A stretch of DNA of 64,000 bases from Manihot esculenta (Eukaryota > Streptophyta > Magnoliopsida > Malpighiales > Euphorbiaceae): NCBI RefSeq assembly GCF_001659605.2, contig NC_035168.2:16245354-16309353 (forward strand). The letters are read 5' to 3'. Below are positions 32,901-43,087 of the stretch, piece by piece. The notes under the pieces were generated by a model. It was not told the DNA's origin. It ran no database searches and saw only the letters and a list, made by a program, of their open reading frames with translations. The position numbers were made by a program, and so were the translations under genes. The number at the start of each line of letters is the position of its first letter. Positions within the stretch are counted from its first letter, which is position 1.

Positions 32901-33954
32901 TCTCTTTTTCCTCTTTCTCTTTTTGGGACCTTGCAAATCTCTTTAGGAAGGGAGGAAGTACCTTGAATTTCTCCATAAGTTGTTGTTTCTGCCTTTGACT
33001 AGATTCTGCCTGGTCTGTTGATTTGGGCAGATCACTCTCTGCCTTCTCTGGTGATTTGGGCAAATCACTGCTGGACAGCTCAGTTTGCCGAGCGATCGGG
33101 TCAGTTTCTACTAGTAAATTGGGCAAATCACTGCCCTGATCACTTTCTGGCAGAATTTCTTCCATGGCATGTTTTTGTAATTTTTTAGCCTTGCTATCTT
33201 GCAACTCCTTTCCACTCCTCAATGTGATGGCACTAGCATTTTGCCTTGGATTTATCTCAGTTTGGGAGGGTAGCTTCCCTTGAGACTCATATTTGCTCAT
33301 TGAAGTGGCCATTTGGCTCACTTGTTTTTCAAGATTTTGCACCGTATTTGCTAAATTCTTCACAATCTCCTCAAGAGGTGCATTGGAGTTCTGAGGTGCA
33401 GCTTGAGCTTGATTCCTTTGTTGGTAGCTTGGATATTGATTTCCCCTTGCATAACTGAAATTTGGATGGTCCCTCCAACCTGGATTATAAGTATTTGCAT
33501 AGGGATCATATCTTCTTTGCCCATTGAAGCCTCCAACAGCATTGACTTGCTGGTCCTCCTCTTGAAGGGAAGGACATAGATCAATTGGGTGGTTGTTGGC
33601 ACATATTCCACATGTCTTGGGCTGCTGAATCTGCTGGACTTGTTGGGTTTGACCCACAACAAGGCTACGGACAGCATTGGTGAGTTCAGAAATTTGGGAT
33701 GCTAAAATGGATGTACTCACCTCGTTTACATTCCTTGATGGCAGCTCTTGGTCTCCAAATTGTTGAGAAGCTGCAGCCATGGAGGAAATTAAGTCCCTCA
33801 TCTCTCGAGGTGATTTTTTTTCAAATGTTCCCCCACAAGCTGCGTCAATAAATTTTCTTTCTGAAGGTAGCAATCCTCCATAGAAGTACTCAATGAGAGA
33901 TTGGTCAGAAATATCATGCCGAGGGCAGCTTGTGCACAACTTTTTGAACCTCTC
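29952..33954 (-). CDS. E2 Gag C-terminus, PR, RT, RNase H and integrase N-terminus, cut by E3
   Basis: Follows in the same frame after a stop at 33955-33957; the first Met is at 33939 (MCTSCPRHDISDQ). Domains in order: Gag C-terminal part (FYGGLLPSERKFIDAACGG), a zinc knuckle CGICANNHPIDLC (one residue short of CX2CX4HX4C), a linker with SDLPKS peptides, protease (CDLGASINVMPLS), a second SDLPKS-rich linker, RT (VSPVHVVPKKTGITIV, VFMDDFTVYGNS), RNase H ([29 protein letters not shown]), and the integrase zinc region (HSYSYGGHFG, CRSCARCQQIGN) up to IWGIDFMGPF. E3 interrupts it there. The protein would have been a complete Athila polymerase before E3 and the point breaks. Confidence 0.93.
31975..32160 (-). 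repeat. E2 dyad array in the protease-RT linker
   Basis: Several whole or partial AGTGATTTGGGCAAATCACT copies, one perfect at 32030-32049, encode GDLPSDLPKSP and [10 protein letters not shown]. The flanks CSQLVTG and LKPLPSHLKYAYLG align with the E5 linker at 58990-59345, which carries a different motif. Confidence 0.85.
32995..33160 (-). repeat. E2 dyad array in the Gag-protease linker
   Basis: Copies near 33017-33036, 33051-33069 and 33116-33145 encode ESDLPKSTD, SSSDLPKSPE and QGSDLPNLL. The linker is Glu/Ser/Lys-rich and probably disordered. Confidence 0.8.
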
Positions 33955-34704
33955 TCAGTACTCATACAAGCCTTCAGAGTGCTTTTGCCTTATGCCACTT
34001 ATCTCTCGACGGATGCCTATGGCTTTTGAGGTTGGGAAGAATTTTCTCAAGAATGCTCTCACCATATCAGCCCATGATGTGATGGATCCGGGTGGCAAGT
34101 AGAATAGCCATTCTTTGGCATAGTCTTCAAGGGAAAAAGGGAAGGCTCTAAGTTTGATATCATCTTCGGGAATGCCTTGGGGTCTCATGGTTGAGCACAC
34201 AATGTGGAATGCCTTCAAATGCTTGTGAGGATCTTCATTTTCTAGGCCTCTGAATTTGGGGAGGAGATGAATTAGTCCTGTCCTTAGCTCGAATGGTGCT
34301 GTCAATACGGGATATTCAATGCATAAGAGTGCTTGATCTCCTGCTGGTTCAGCTAACTCTCTGAGAGTTCTTTCCCATGGCTGAGGTGCTTGAATGGGCA
34401 CGTTTCCAGCTTGTATTTCAGCTTCTACATGTGCAGCAGGTGGTGCTGCTATTGCTGGATTTTCTGCCATAACCAGAAGTTCAGTTTCTGGTGCAAATTC
34501 AGTAGTAGTAGGTGCGGTGATGGAAGTTTCTGCTGGTGCAGAAATTTCTTCAGCAGGGGCAGTAGGTGGTATGTGAGGTGGAGTTGTTGATGAAGATGGT
34601 TTTGAGGCTTGGTTCCTCAAATTTGCTTGCTTCCTTAAGCTCTTGGCGGTTTTCTCAATCTCCGGATCGTAAAGAAGAGTGTCTTTACGGCCAGACCTGG
34701 TCAT
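33955..34704 (-). CDS. E2 Gag N-terminal part (249 aa), ended by a premature stop
   Basis: Begins MTRSGRKDTLLYDPEIEK about 29 bases after the primer site, so no leader splicing is needed. Residues 30-110 are Ala/Pro/Thr-rich; 110-249 is the Athila capsid region with AFELRTGLIHLLPKF-like text, EDPHKHLKAFHIVCSTMRPQ, FPFSLEDYAKEWLFYLPPG and FFPTSKAIGIRREISGI. It ends at GLYEY because the next codon, normally the Trp before ERF, is TGA (33955-33957). The frame continues open beyond it. Gag would form the particle that packages element RNA; this copy would make only the first half. Confidence 0.9.
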   Translation of the reverse strand: MTRSGRKDTLLYDPEIEKTAKSLRKQANLRNQASKPSSSTTPPHIPPTAPAEEISAPAETSITAPTTTEFAPETELLVMAENPAIAAPPAAHVEAEIQAGNVPIQAPQPWERTLRELAEPAGDQALLCIEYPVLTAPFELRTGLIHLLPKFRGLENEDPHKHLKAFHIVCSTMRPQGIPEDDIKLRAFPFSLEDYAKEWLFYLPPGSITSWADMVRAFLRKFFPTSKAIGIRREISGIRQKHSEGLYEY

Positions 34705-34732
34705 AAAGGGAAAATACGTTAGTTAGATCAAA

Positions 34733-34750
34733 TCCCCGGCAACGGCGCCA
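34733..34750 (-). promoter_or_regulatory. E2 primer-binding site, tRNA-Asp type
   Basis: On the minus strand TGGCGCCGTTGCCGGGGA lies five bases after the 5' LTR. This is the tRNA-Asp primer sequence typical of Athila elements. Confidence 0.92.
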
Positions 34751-34755
34751 ATTTT

Positions 34756-36232
34756 TGATAAGCGGTTGTCGAAGCCGTCAAAAATAAACCTATTAAACAA
34801 TCAACAATAAACTTGTAGATAGTGGCAATAGGGTCGAACCACAGAGAATTGACACCAAGTATCTTCCTAATAATGACTAAGGCAAGTAATAACAAATTAG
34901 TAAAAGAGGGGGGTTTGTTTTGATGAGTTAAAATCTAAAAGCAAAAGAGAACAATAATTTAAATAAGTGAGAATATCAATGGGAAAGAGATTCTAGCTGA
35001 AATGTGAGCCTAATTCAGTTTGTTCAGAATTGATCATTGATTATTAAAGACTCCTATTTGATTTCAATAAATTAGTTTTGGTTGTGGAAGACGCTTCTCA
35101 CAATCCAAATTCCTCCTTAGTTCTAGTTTGATTAGGAAACGTTTGCTAATCAAACACTGATCAACAAGTTGCCAAGGAACGTCCTTGGGGCATTTAGCAT
35201 CGATCAACCGTTGATCGCATTAAGACTTAGAGAAATCCAATTCTATCCTTGCCAACCGCGTGGTCAAGGCTAGGTTATGCAACTGATTATATTTATGTTC
35301 AAACAATTTAAGCAATTACAGACCTAAATCATTCAAACAATTTATCACTTAAACAATTTAAAAGCAATGGGCCCTTATTGATTCTAAAAGCAAAGTAATA
35401 ATTAAGGAAAAGATCAGATTGCATAAATATTGAAACAAACAAGAGTTCAACAATGGAGTATTAAACCTCCCAATTCATCACAAATCTGAATATTCTCAAC
35501 TTCAACTAGAAAAGAATGAATTTAGCCACTCATGGTGACTAAAATACACAAAAGATGAAAAGAAAGGAGAAAGAAAAAAACTGCAGAGTTTCTGGCGAGA
35601 GGAGAAGATGCTGAGTAGCTTATCAGAAGATGCCCCTTGCTAGTTTGGAGGTTGCTCTTTTATAGCTGAAGAATTCCATCCTTCTAGGGTTTTGAAATCC
35701 CTTTTTAATTTGGCTTGTGATTCCTCTTTTGATGTTGAATTTAATTGCAACTGGAATTCCTCAAGTGAGAGACTCTTTCGTGGCTCTTGGAATTATTTTG
35801 GTAGTGATTGAGTTGGATTTGGACTTCTGAAAACTCAAAATTCGGTTTCCTGAACAATTTCCCGCTCTGCTGTATTTTCTGCTGTCATTGTGATCGGGGC
35901 AGTGATTTGGGCAAATTACTAGTCCAATCACTTTCTGCAAGTCTGTGCTATCTCTGCTAGTGATCTGGGCAGTTTCTGCGAGTGATTTGGGCAAATCACT
36001 GACCCAATCACTTTTCCTGTTGCCTCCAGGTTTCTGCTTCAGCTTGATTTGGGCAGTGATTTGGGCAAATCACTGATCCAATCACTTTTCTGTCATTTTC
36101 TGCACTTTTTCTCCATCTTTTCAATTTCTTCCTTTTCTACAAAACCATAACAAAAACACAATTTAAGCTAGAAAAATGTGTAAATAAACAGTAAATAATA
36201 TATTAAAAACATGGTTAAATTATGCTTGATCA
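34756..36232 (-). repeat. E2 5' LTR
   Basis: 1477 bp. In element sense the dyads (36055-36074 and 35981-36000 perfect; 35901-35920 with one mismatch) lie about 240-415 bp upstream of a TATA box (TATAAA on the minus strand, 35658-35663). It is 12 bp longer than the 3' LTR because one half-dyad is duplicated near 36044. Confidence 0.95.
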
Positions 36233-36237
36233 CTTAG
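36233..36237. repeat. Target-site duplication of E2, right copy (CTTAG)
   Basis: Exact copy of 14191-14195. Confidence 0.9.
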
Positions 36238-37739
36238 TGAATAGAATCATGACATAAAATAATTTAATAAAATATATGCTCGTATGTATGCGTCATAACA
36301 CAAACAAATCACAACAAGATGGACTTGTCAATAGTAACCCTCCATAAAATCTAATAGTGCTCAGCCTACAACGGGTGCTCTTTAGGACTTCCTCATAGAC
36401 ATTAACATATCGATAGTGTTAAGGGCGTAGAATGGGCACTCTGGTCTTTCTCTTATATAATGTTAGGGGCGTAAAATAGGTTTTGATTTGGACTTTCATA
36501 TTTGTCATTCATAAACATATTGTTTTATATCATGAGAGCTAGTTGGTCATCCAATATCCGTCCACAATAATGCAATGCATCATATTCATGAATCTAATAC
36601 AGAATAACCTATTTAAATATACATGGCATTCGTGATGCATGAGCATGCTTAAAATATTTAATTTTTTATAAATAAGAGTTTAGTTTAGTTTTACTCACTT
36701 CTTGCAGACACAAGCCTTGCTTTGAAGTAGTTGCCTTATTACTAGCCTCTATAGTCTTCCAAGTCCAATTCTATACAGATGGACTTAAATGAGAGACTAA
36801 ATATAACTATTACAACTCTTAAACTATTCCAAGAAACCTTTAAAATATATTAGAAAACACGTAGAAAATAAACTGAAAACAGCTGAACAGAGAAATTTTG
36901 GAGGTAGGTTTGGTGGTTTGAAGTCCTCTTACAGACCCAAAAGTCCAATCCTTTAGAGGCAGGTTAGGCGGCTAAAGGTGGCAGCATTCACAAGTAAGTT
37001 CGGAGACCGTACTTGGATTCTTCTGCTAGAAGAACCCAATTTTACCACAAATTCACAGCCACCAAAACAACTTTACTAGCACAAATATGTAAATCTCAGC
37101 TATTACAGAGCACTAATAGGCTAGGAAAACACCAGTAAAGCTAAGATGCAACCTGTAAAACAACTTAATCATGCATAAATACCCCTAAAGCCATACTCAC
37201 GTAAAAATTTAGCTTTTAAAAGATTTAAACTAGCATGCATTTTAATCAAGCCTTAAAACCAACATGCACTCATAGAAAAATGAATAAAACTATATTCAAA
37301 GGGAAACAGATTCACCTTAGAGAAATTTATGCTTAAAAGAGAAACTAAAAGTGAGGAGTGATAACTTGATAACTTCAATAAATCTTGAATTCAATTTTAA
37401 ATCTTCAAAACATGATCAATTTTCTTTTAAATATAAGTAGATTTGACATAGAAAAGGAAAGGAAGAAAACACAAGGGTTACTGCTCACCTTTGCCTAAAA
37501 TGGAGAGAAATTATCTCTTCATTTCGGATTGATGACTATTTATAGATGTGCAGGAAAAGTCATATTCTGCGGCCAAAGGTGAGATTTTAATTTAAGATCT
37601 TTTTTTTTAAATACTTAAAACTCCTTTTATACAAATTCATTTTACCCTTATAAAACTTCTGATTCTAAGTTTTCAGATTCCAATAGAGATTACGTCAAAA
37701 ATTAAAAATTTCGACATCGAAATATAGCCAATTATTATA
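36238..37739 (-). repeat. E0 5' LTR, second part
   Basis: Continues the E0 LTR after E2. In order it keeps AGTGAATAGAATCATGAC, GGACTTAAATGAGAGACTAA (as GGACTCAAATGAGGGACTAA in E1), eroded dyads at 36895-37015, a donor-like CTAAG/GTGAATC on the minus strand (37311-37320), a TATA-like TATAAATA (37540-37547, minus) and an end resembling the E1 terminus near 37739. The right border is uncertain by some tens of bases. No gene is present. Confidence 0.7.
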
Positions 37740-38835
37740 TGAGTCTTGCCTTCTGCTTGACCATGTCAACTTGATCAGAGAGTATTGTTCATCCCTCTTT
37801 GTATAACCTTTTATTTTTTCACACATTGAGGGTAATGTGTTGATCAAGTGTGAGAAAGGAAACTATATATGCTTTATTTTTTATTTTATTATGCAATTTT
37901 ATATTTTATTTTCTTGTGTTTTTTTATTTTCTTTTTATGTATTTTAGGTAGAAATTTTGATTAAGTATTGCAATTTGATTATTCCACTCACCTTTGAATT
38001 CTTGAAATTTTGGATTGAATCATAAATAGTATGCTAGCATTTATGTGGGTAACTATCTCGATTTTTGCATTGTTTGTAATAGCATTTGATAATTGTCTTG
38101 AAGTATAAATAATTAAACTTGAATAAGATGTGTATGCTTGCATGATTAAGACACTAGTGGATTATAACAAAGATTTACTAAAATCATGAATTTTTTATTT
38201 TTCTAGAACTCTTGTAAAAAAGATAAGGTGTTTAAGATGCCAAATATATATATAAAAGAAAGAGCACAAACTAAATCTACTCTATTGGTTAAGTGACTAT
38301 GACCAGTGCTAGTAGCCACTTGAAACTGTGACCAGTTGAGTAACTAGAAGTAGATATACCTTTACGTTAAAAGAGTGGTACCATTTCAAGTAAGACATGA
38401 ATATATAAGTGCTCACAAATAATAAGTAATAATAAAAAAGCCTTAGATGCTTTATTTTTTAATTTGAGAATGAGTTTTGAACAATAATGAAATTAGCTAA
38501 AGTAAGGTCTAATGACTACTCCATGAATGCTATTTGACTATTTATGTGATTAAATGTGAATAACTTGATCTCTCCTATTTATGTCAAAGATTTTGTTGTG
38601 ATTATTCTTGATAATATGACTCCTGTGATTATTAGTTATATGTATGCTAGTATACTATTGTACTTTAATCCAAAAGTGTAGGCGAAAGATTAGTGTAAAT
38701 TGATGAGTTTCATAATTGTTTAAATGCTGGAGGGAAAGCAAAATTCAAGTGTGAATTGATGAGTTTCATAATGGAGTTGATGATCCAAATTATTTAAATG
38801 CAGGAGGGCAAGCATAATTCAAGTGTAGGGAAATT
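37740..38835 (+). other. 3' untranslated region of an old Athila-like element
   Basis: Noncoding AT-rich DNA. TAGTAGCCACTTGAAACTG, GTGACCAGTTGAGTAACT and TACCTTTACGTTAAAAGAGT (38307-38390) match in order the conserved hairpin block in the 3' region of E2 and E5. It ends with polypurine-like AAGTGTAGGGAAATT (38821-38835). The coding part of this element is not in the window; E0 abuts at 37739. Confidence 0.6.
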
Positions 38836-40126
38836 TGATGATGTGCATATTGAATATATTTTTTTGTGTTAATTTAGTCAAATGAGATTTGAGTGCTATT
38901 TATTTTGATAATTTTTATTAATTTTATTTAGTGATGCAAATGATAGTAAAAGTTAGTGAAATTTAAAGAAAAAAGAAACTGATTATATGCAGTGGCTTAA
39001 CCAAAGCCTTGCGTAAGGCTCTGAACAGCCGTAGAACATATCTGACATGGCAAATTCATGATTTCTCATTAAAAGACCTTTATCTCAACTCCAAATTATA
39101 GGATTCTCGCCTAATAAGTTCAGGAAATATTCTCTTTCATTAGAAAACGAATTAATATTCTAGTTTACTTGGAAACTTAGATTTTATTTCTTTAGAAAAG
39201 AATTTTGGATAGTATTTCCCTGAGATTTTGCTATTTAAGCATACATTTTTCCTACAGCTAGATCCTCTATTTTTGCTAAATTTTCTTTATACTTTTTGTG
39301 CTTCCAGCAATTATGAGTGGCTGAGTTCTAGTTCTAGTTGAAAATAGATTAAAGTTTTAATTTCTATAAGGATCGTGCGATCTAAACCTCATTATTAATC
39401 TTTACTTCTTCTAATATTTATACAATTTTAGTTATTATTATTATTATTATTTCTCTGTTGATCGATTAATAGGGTCTGTTGTTCATATTAGTAAGGTAAT
39501 ATATTGTTAGTTTGAATGATTGAATTCGTAATTGCTTGAGTTGTTTAACTATAGGTAACAATTAGTGTAACCCGCTAAAAAATTATATGATCTAACTTAA
39601 ATTTACTACACAGTTTGGTTTATTGATTAGAATTGGATCTCTCCAATTCTTAAAGCAGTTAATAAATTAAAATCAATAAACATTCTTTAGATTATTTATT
39701 GATTGGGGTTAATTATTGAATATTTTCTAATTATTTTACACTTAAATAAAAATTAGTTATCTGTAGCATCTCCTATAACTAGAACCAATTTATTGGAGTG
39801 AATAAATTTATTTTTTTTATTAATGATCAATTTTCACAACTGATTTTGTTCTTTAACTAAAATTTATTTGCATTGCTTTTCTCCCAAGTTTATTAATTTA
39901 TTTTCACTTGGTTAATACTTTTTTTTAATTGTCTTGATTCCTACTTTAATTTTTACTCTTATCATATCAAAACCACCTATTTTATTTTTATTATTTATTT
40001 TTCTGATTATTAATCGGAAATTTTTAATATCAATTTCTTATGAAAACAAGCCTATTTACTCCATATATAATTTATATTTATTGAATTTTGATAAATTATT
40101 TTTTATGACTTCGACACCGATTAAAA
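38836..40126 (+). repeat. Degenerate Athila-like LTR
   Basis: Begins TGATGATGTGCATAT after the polypurine-like tract and ends around TATGACTTCGACACCGATTA, which resembles the end of the E2 LTR in element sense (TTGACGGCTTCGACAACCGC followed by TTATCA). Blocks such as AGAATTGGATCTCTCC, CATCTCCTATAACTAGAACC and AATGATCAATTTTCACAACTG also follow the E2 LTR order. Highly decayed; borders are approximate. Confidence 0.55.
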
Positions 40127-42489
40127 ATATAAAAAAATATCACTTTAAAATTTTATTTAAATTAAATTTTAATAAATTTATTTCCAAATATTAATTTTTA
40201 TTAAATTTCAATTTCTTTTTAATTAACTTTTCTAATTTTAAAACTTTAATTTATTTCTTTTACTTTAATTTCTATTTAACTAGTATTTCAATTTTAATAA
40301 AAAAAAAGAAAAAAAAAAGAGAGAAAAAGAAAAAATAATTTTATTTTTATTTAACTTTTAATTTTATTTTAGTATTTTTAAATTCTTAACTTTTGGTTCT
40401 TTTAATACTTTTTATTTTAAGACATTAGATTAAAATTCGTTAAAGCAAATTTGGTATACTTTAATCTTTACCATTAATTTAATGTAAAGACAAATTTTAG
40501 AGCCCTTAGGTTAAAAAAGTGAAAAGGCCAAAGTTTTTTCTTTTATACTCGGCCTAAGTTTAAGAAAATAGAAATTAAGAATTTAAAAAAAAAAATTTTC
40601 ACATTTAAGGTAAGTAGAACGATTCTTTGATAGTATGACAATCATACTGTCGAAAAAGCATATTGCATCATTTAAATATTAAACAAATAGCCTGTTCGAC
40701 AGTAGCAAACTGCTTCCATTGTGAAAATTGAGTTGGCATATTCAATAATATGAGTGTCAAATACGCTAATTATTACAAAGTTTGTTCAAAACCTTATAAT
40801 GTCGAACAAACTTTGGTATGTGCAAAGATTTTTTCTCAGCATCCGTGAACCTATCAGCACTTGTACTGCACGCTGTCCAGGTGCATATTGTCAAACAAGC
40901 TGCAAAGCCACGTTCCATGCTAGTAGACGGGTCATTGAAGAGCAATAGAGCTGCAATGTCTCTTTCCAACCATTCTCATATATATATGTATTTCCCCTAC
41001 TTCGTATCTGGTTCTGTTTTCCTATTTTTAGTTGAAGAGAAATTTTGTAAGAGTTTTATGAGAAAATTTCAGGGTTCTTTTTTTTTTTTTTTTTCAAAAA
41101 ATCACAAATCAATTTAGTGTAATTTTTTTTTTATATTTCAATTGCAATTATTCACACAGCAACAAATAAGGTTATAAAAAAATGTATGTTTTATTTTCAT
41201 TAAATAATTTTTTTTCATGGATTTTTTAATTATTTTTAATTTGGTGTATTTTCTTTAGGTTTTAAGTTCGAATATTAAAAAAATATATTTAACATGAAAT
41301 TATTTTTTATCAGTAATTCGAGAAAGGGATTTCATTATTTGAACCTATTGAAAAAGGCATCCAGTGATTCATCTGAAAAGCAAGTATATTCAAGATTTTA
41401 AATATTTACTTAAATGTGTGATTTTATTTACTTTTATTAATATTAATTTAGTTAAGTTTCTACAAATTTAACTTTGCTGGATTTTTTTTTTTGCATTAGT
41501 TAGAATTAAAGTAGCTTGCAATTTATTTAAAATTATTATTAATCTTTATTTAACATTTATGTATTATTTATATAATCCATAGGCATATTAATATTTACTG
41601 AAATAAAAATATTATAAATAATTCATATAGATATATGATTATGATAGAAATGTTTTAAGAATTATTTTAATTAATAAAATGAAAAGTTTTAATTAATTAA
41701 TAGAAAAAATTGCTCATTAACCGATAACAATGAAAATACAAAAATAATTAATTTTAGAAAACCTATAATTAAAGATGTATAATTGAAATTTGAGTGTAGA
41801 AATATATGAGATAAAGATATATTTTGTATATTTTATTATATATGTAAAATTGATGATATGAACAATATTAAAATATATATTAAAATAATTCGTGGTGTTA
41901 ATATAATAAATGAAAATGTTAAAATTAATCTCTAATGGAACAAACATTGAGCAATATGAAGAGTAGTCAATGATTATAATTTATTTAGCATGACAATAGA
42001 TTACGTCCAGTGAAAAGAGTTACATATCTATCTCGAATTTGAATAGTGTAAATAGAAAAACCCCTGCTGGAAAAGCTCCACATTTAAATTTGACAAATTA
42101 CTCGATTTTCGATTAATTGAAATTGATGTTATATCCAAAAACTAGAGGTATAGTATAAAAAAAGTATTTATTTATTTTTTTTAAAGTAAAAGTATTTGTT
42201 TAATGTGTCACACGCTAAGAAAAGCGCACCTATTTATTGCATTATGTACTAAAAAAATACCTATTTTTTTGTATGTAAAGATAGATTCTCATAAAACAGG
42301 GCTTAAGTCTAGAGTTATAAGGTCTTAAAAAAAATACGAACTCTGAAGCATACCAAGTTTAGGAATCAAACAAGCCCAACCTAACCTAAGCAACAGGAAA
42401 AAGAAACAGGTAGCCTCTACCACTGCTGTTGCCACGCTCGGTTGTGCAAGGCCTACCCAAACACCACATAAGATAAGAGACATACTGAC
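40127..42489. other. AT-rich DNA without recognised genes
   Basis: Long A/T runs and no convincing coding region. A more GC-balanced island at 40800-40975 contains short open frames on both strands (for example minus 40969-40766, MERDIAALLLFNDPSTSMER); I do not recognise either and cannot choose between them. There is a small inverted repeat, AGTATGA / TCATACT, at about 40633-40649. Confidence 0.5.
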
Positions 42490-42735
42490 GTACAGGCAAA
42501 AGGAAGGAAGAAAACAACAATGGCAGAGATGCCAAAACTCCTCCATGGGAGTCACAAAGAACTGATTGAAAACAAAATACACACACTTATTAATGTTCTT
42601 TCTTCTGCCACAAAAAGGAAGCTTCAAATCTTTAATGAAAAATCATTCAAAAATTTTCAGTGGGAAATCACACAACTTGTTGTTGATGATGATGATTCCA
42701 CATTTGTTGAAGATCTAAATCAATTCATAAAATTA
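42490..42735 (+). other. Possible orphan first exon, unrecognised
   Basis: A less AT-rich island. The ATG at 42520 sits in AACAATGGCAG, a good plant start context, after an A/G-rich leader. The open frame reads MAEMPKLLHGSHKELIENKI and continues with LSSATKRKLQIFNEKSF and QWEITQLVVDDDDSTFVEDL before running into AT-rich sequence near 42735. The amino-acid content looks coding, but I do not know the family. It may be an isolated exon or gene fragment. The opposite-strand frame (42627-42325) is Cys/Leu/Phe-rich and probably a shadow. Confidence 0.3.
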
Positions 42736-43082
42736 TTAATAATTGTTTTAATTTTTCATAAAAAATTATACGTTCATATGACTTTATTTAGCTATATTTA
42801 GCTATTAATGCAGGAGTTGATCTTATTTAGTCATTAATATATAATTTAGTATTAATTTAAATTAAATAGTAACACTTTGCTTATTTGACTTTTAATAAAT
42901 ATTTCAAAGTGAATTTAAATGTTTTATCAATTGAAAGTTAGGAGTGAAGAGAGAGAAATAAAAAAAAAAATTGTTTCAATGTATAAATATGCTTTTTAAA
43001 AAGTTTTAATTTTATTTAATTTATTGAAAAATCAAATTGCAATCAATTTAATATAAATTATTAAAATTTCAATTTGAATTAC
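42736..43082. other. AT-rich DNA up to E4
   Basis: No gene or repeat recognised. The five bases before the E4 LTR (43083-43087, ATCAC) should be its TSD; the partner copy would lie outside the window. Confidence 0.5.
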
Positions 43083-43087
43083 ATCAC

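Larger units (their letters stand above)
14196..36232 (-). mobile_element. E2: Athila-type LTR retrotransposon with env-like gene, split by E3
   Basis: Minus-strand element of about 12 kb without its E3 insertion. It has TGATAAGCGG...TTGATCA LTRs, a tRNA-Asp primer site, Gag, Pol (PR, RT, RNase H, IN), an env-like frame between integrase and the 3' LTR, and a TGTGGGGG polypurine tract, which together define the Athila clade. The LTRs differ by about 21 substitutions in 1.46 kb plus a 12-bp indel (hand count), older than E3 inside it. Breaks: a Trp codon to TGA in Gag (33955-33957), a 1-bp deletion in integrase (near 19708) and E3 itself. Many copies of AGTGATTTGGGCAAATCACT are scattered through LTR, coding and noncoding parts. 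Confidence 0.95.

Noticed and set aside
40766..41117. Short frames on both strands in the 40.8-41.1 kb island as a real gene
   Set aside because: No recognisable domain, competing frames on both strands, and the plus frame runs into poly-T sequence.
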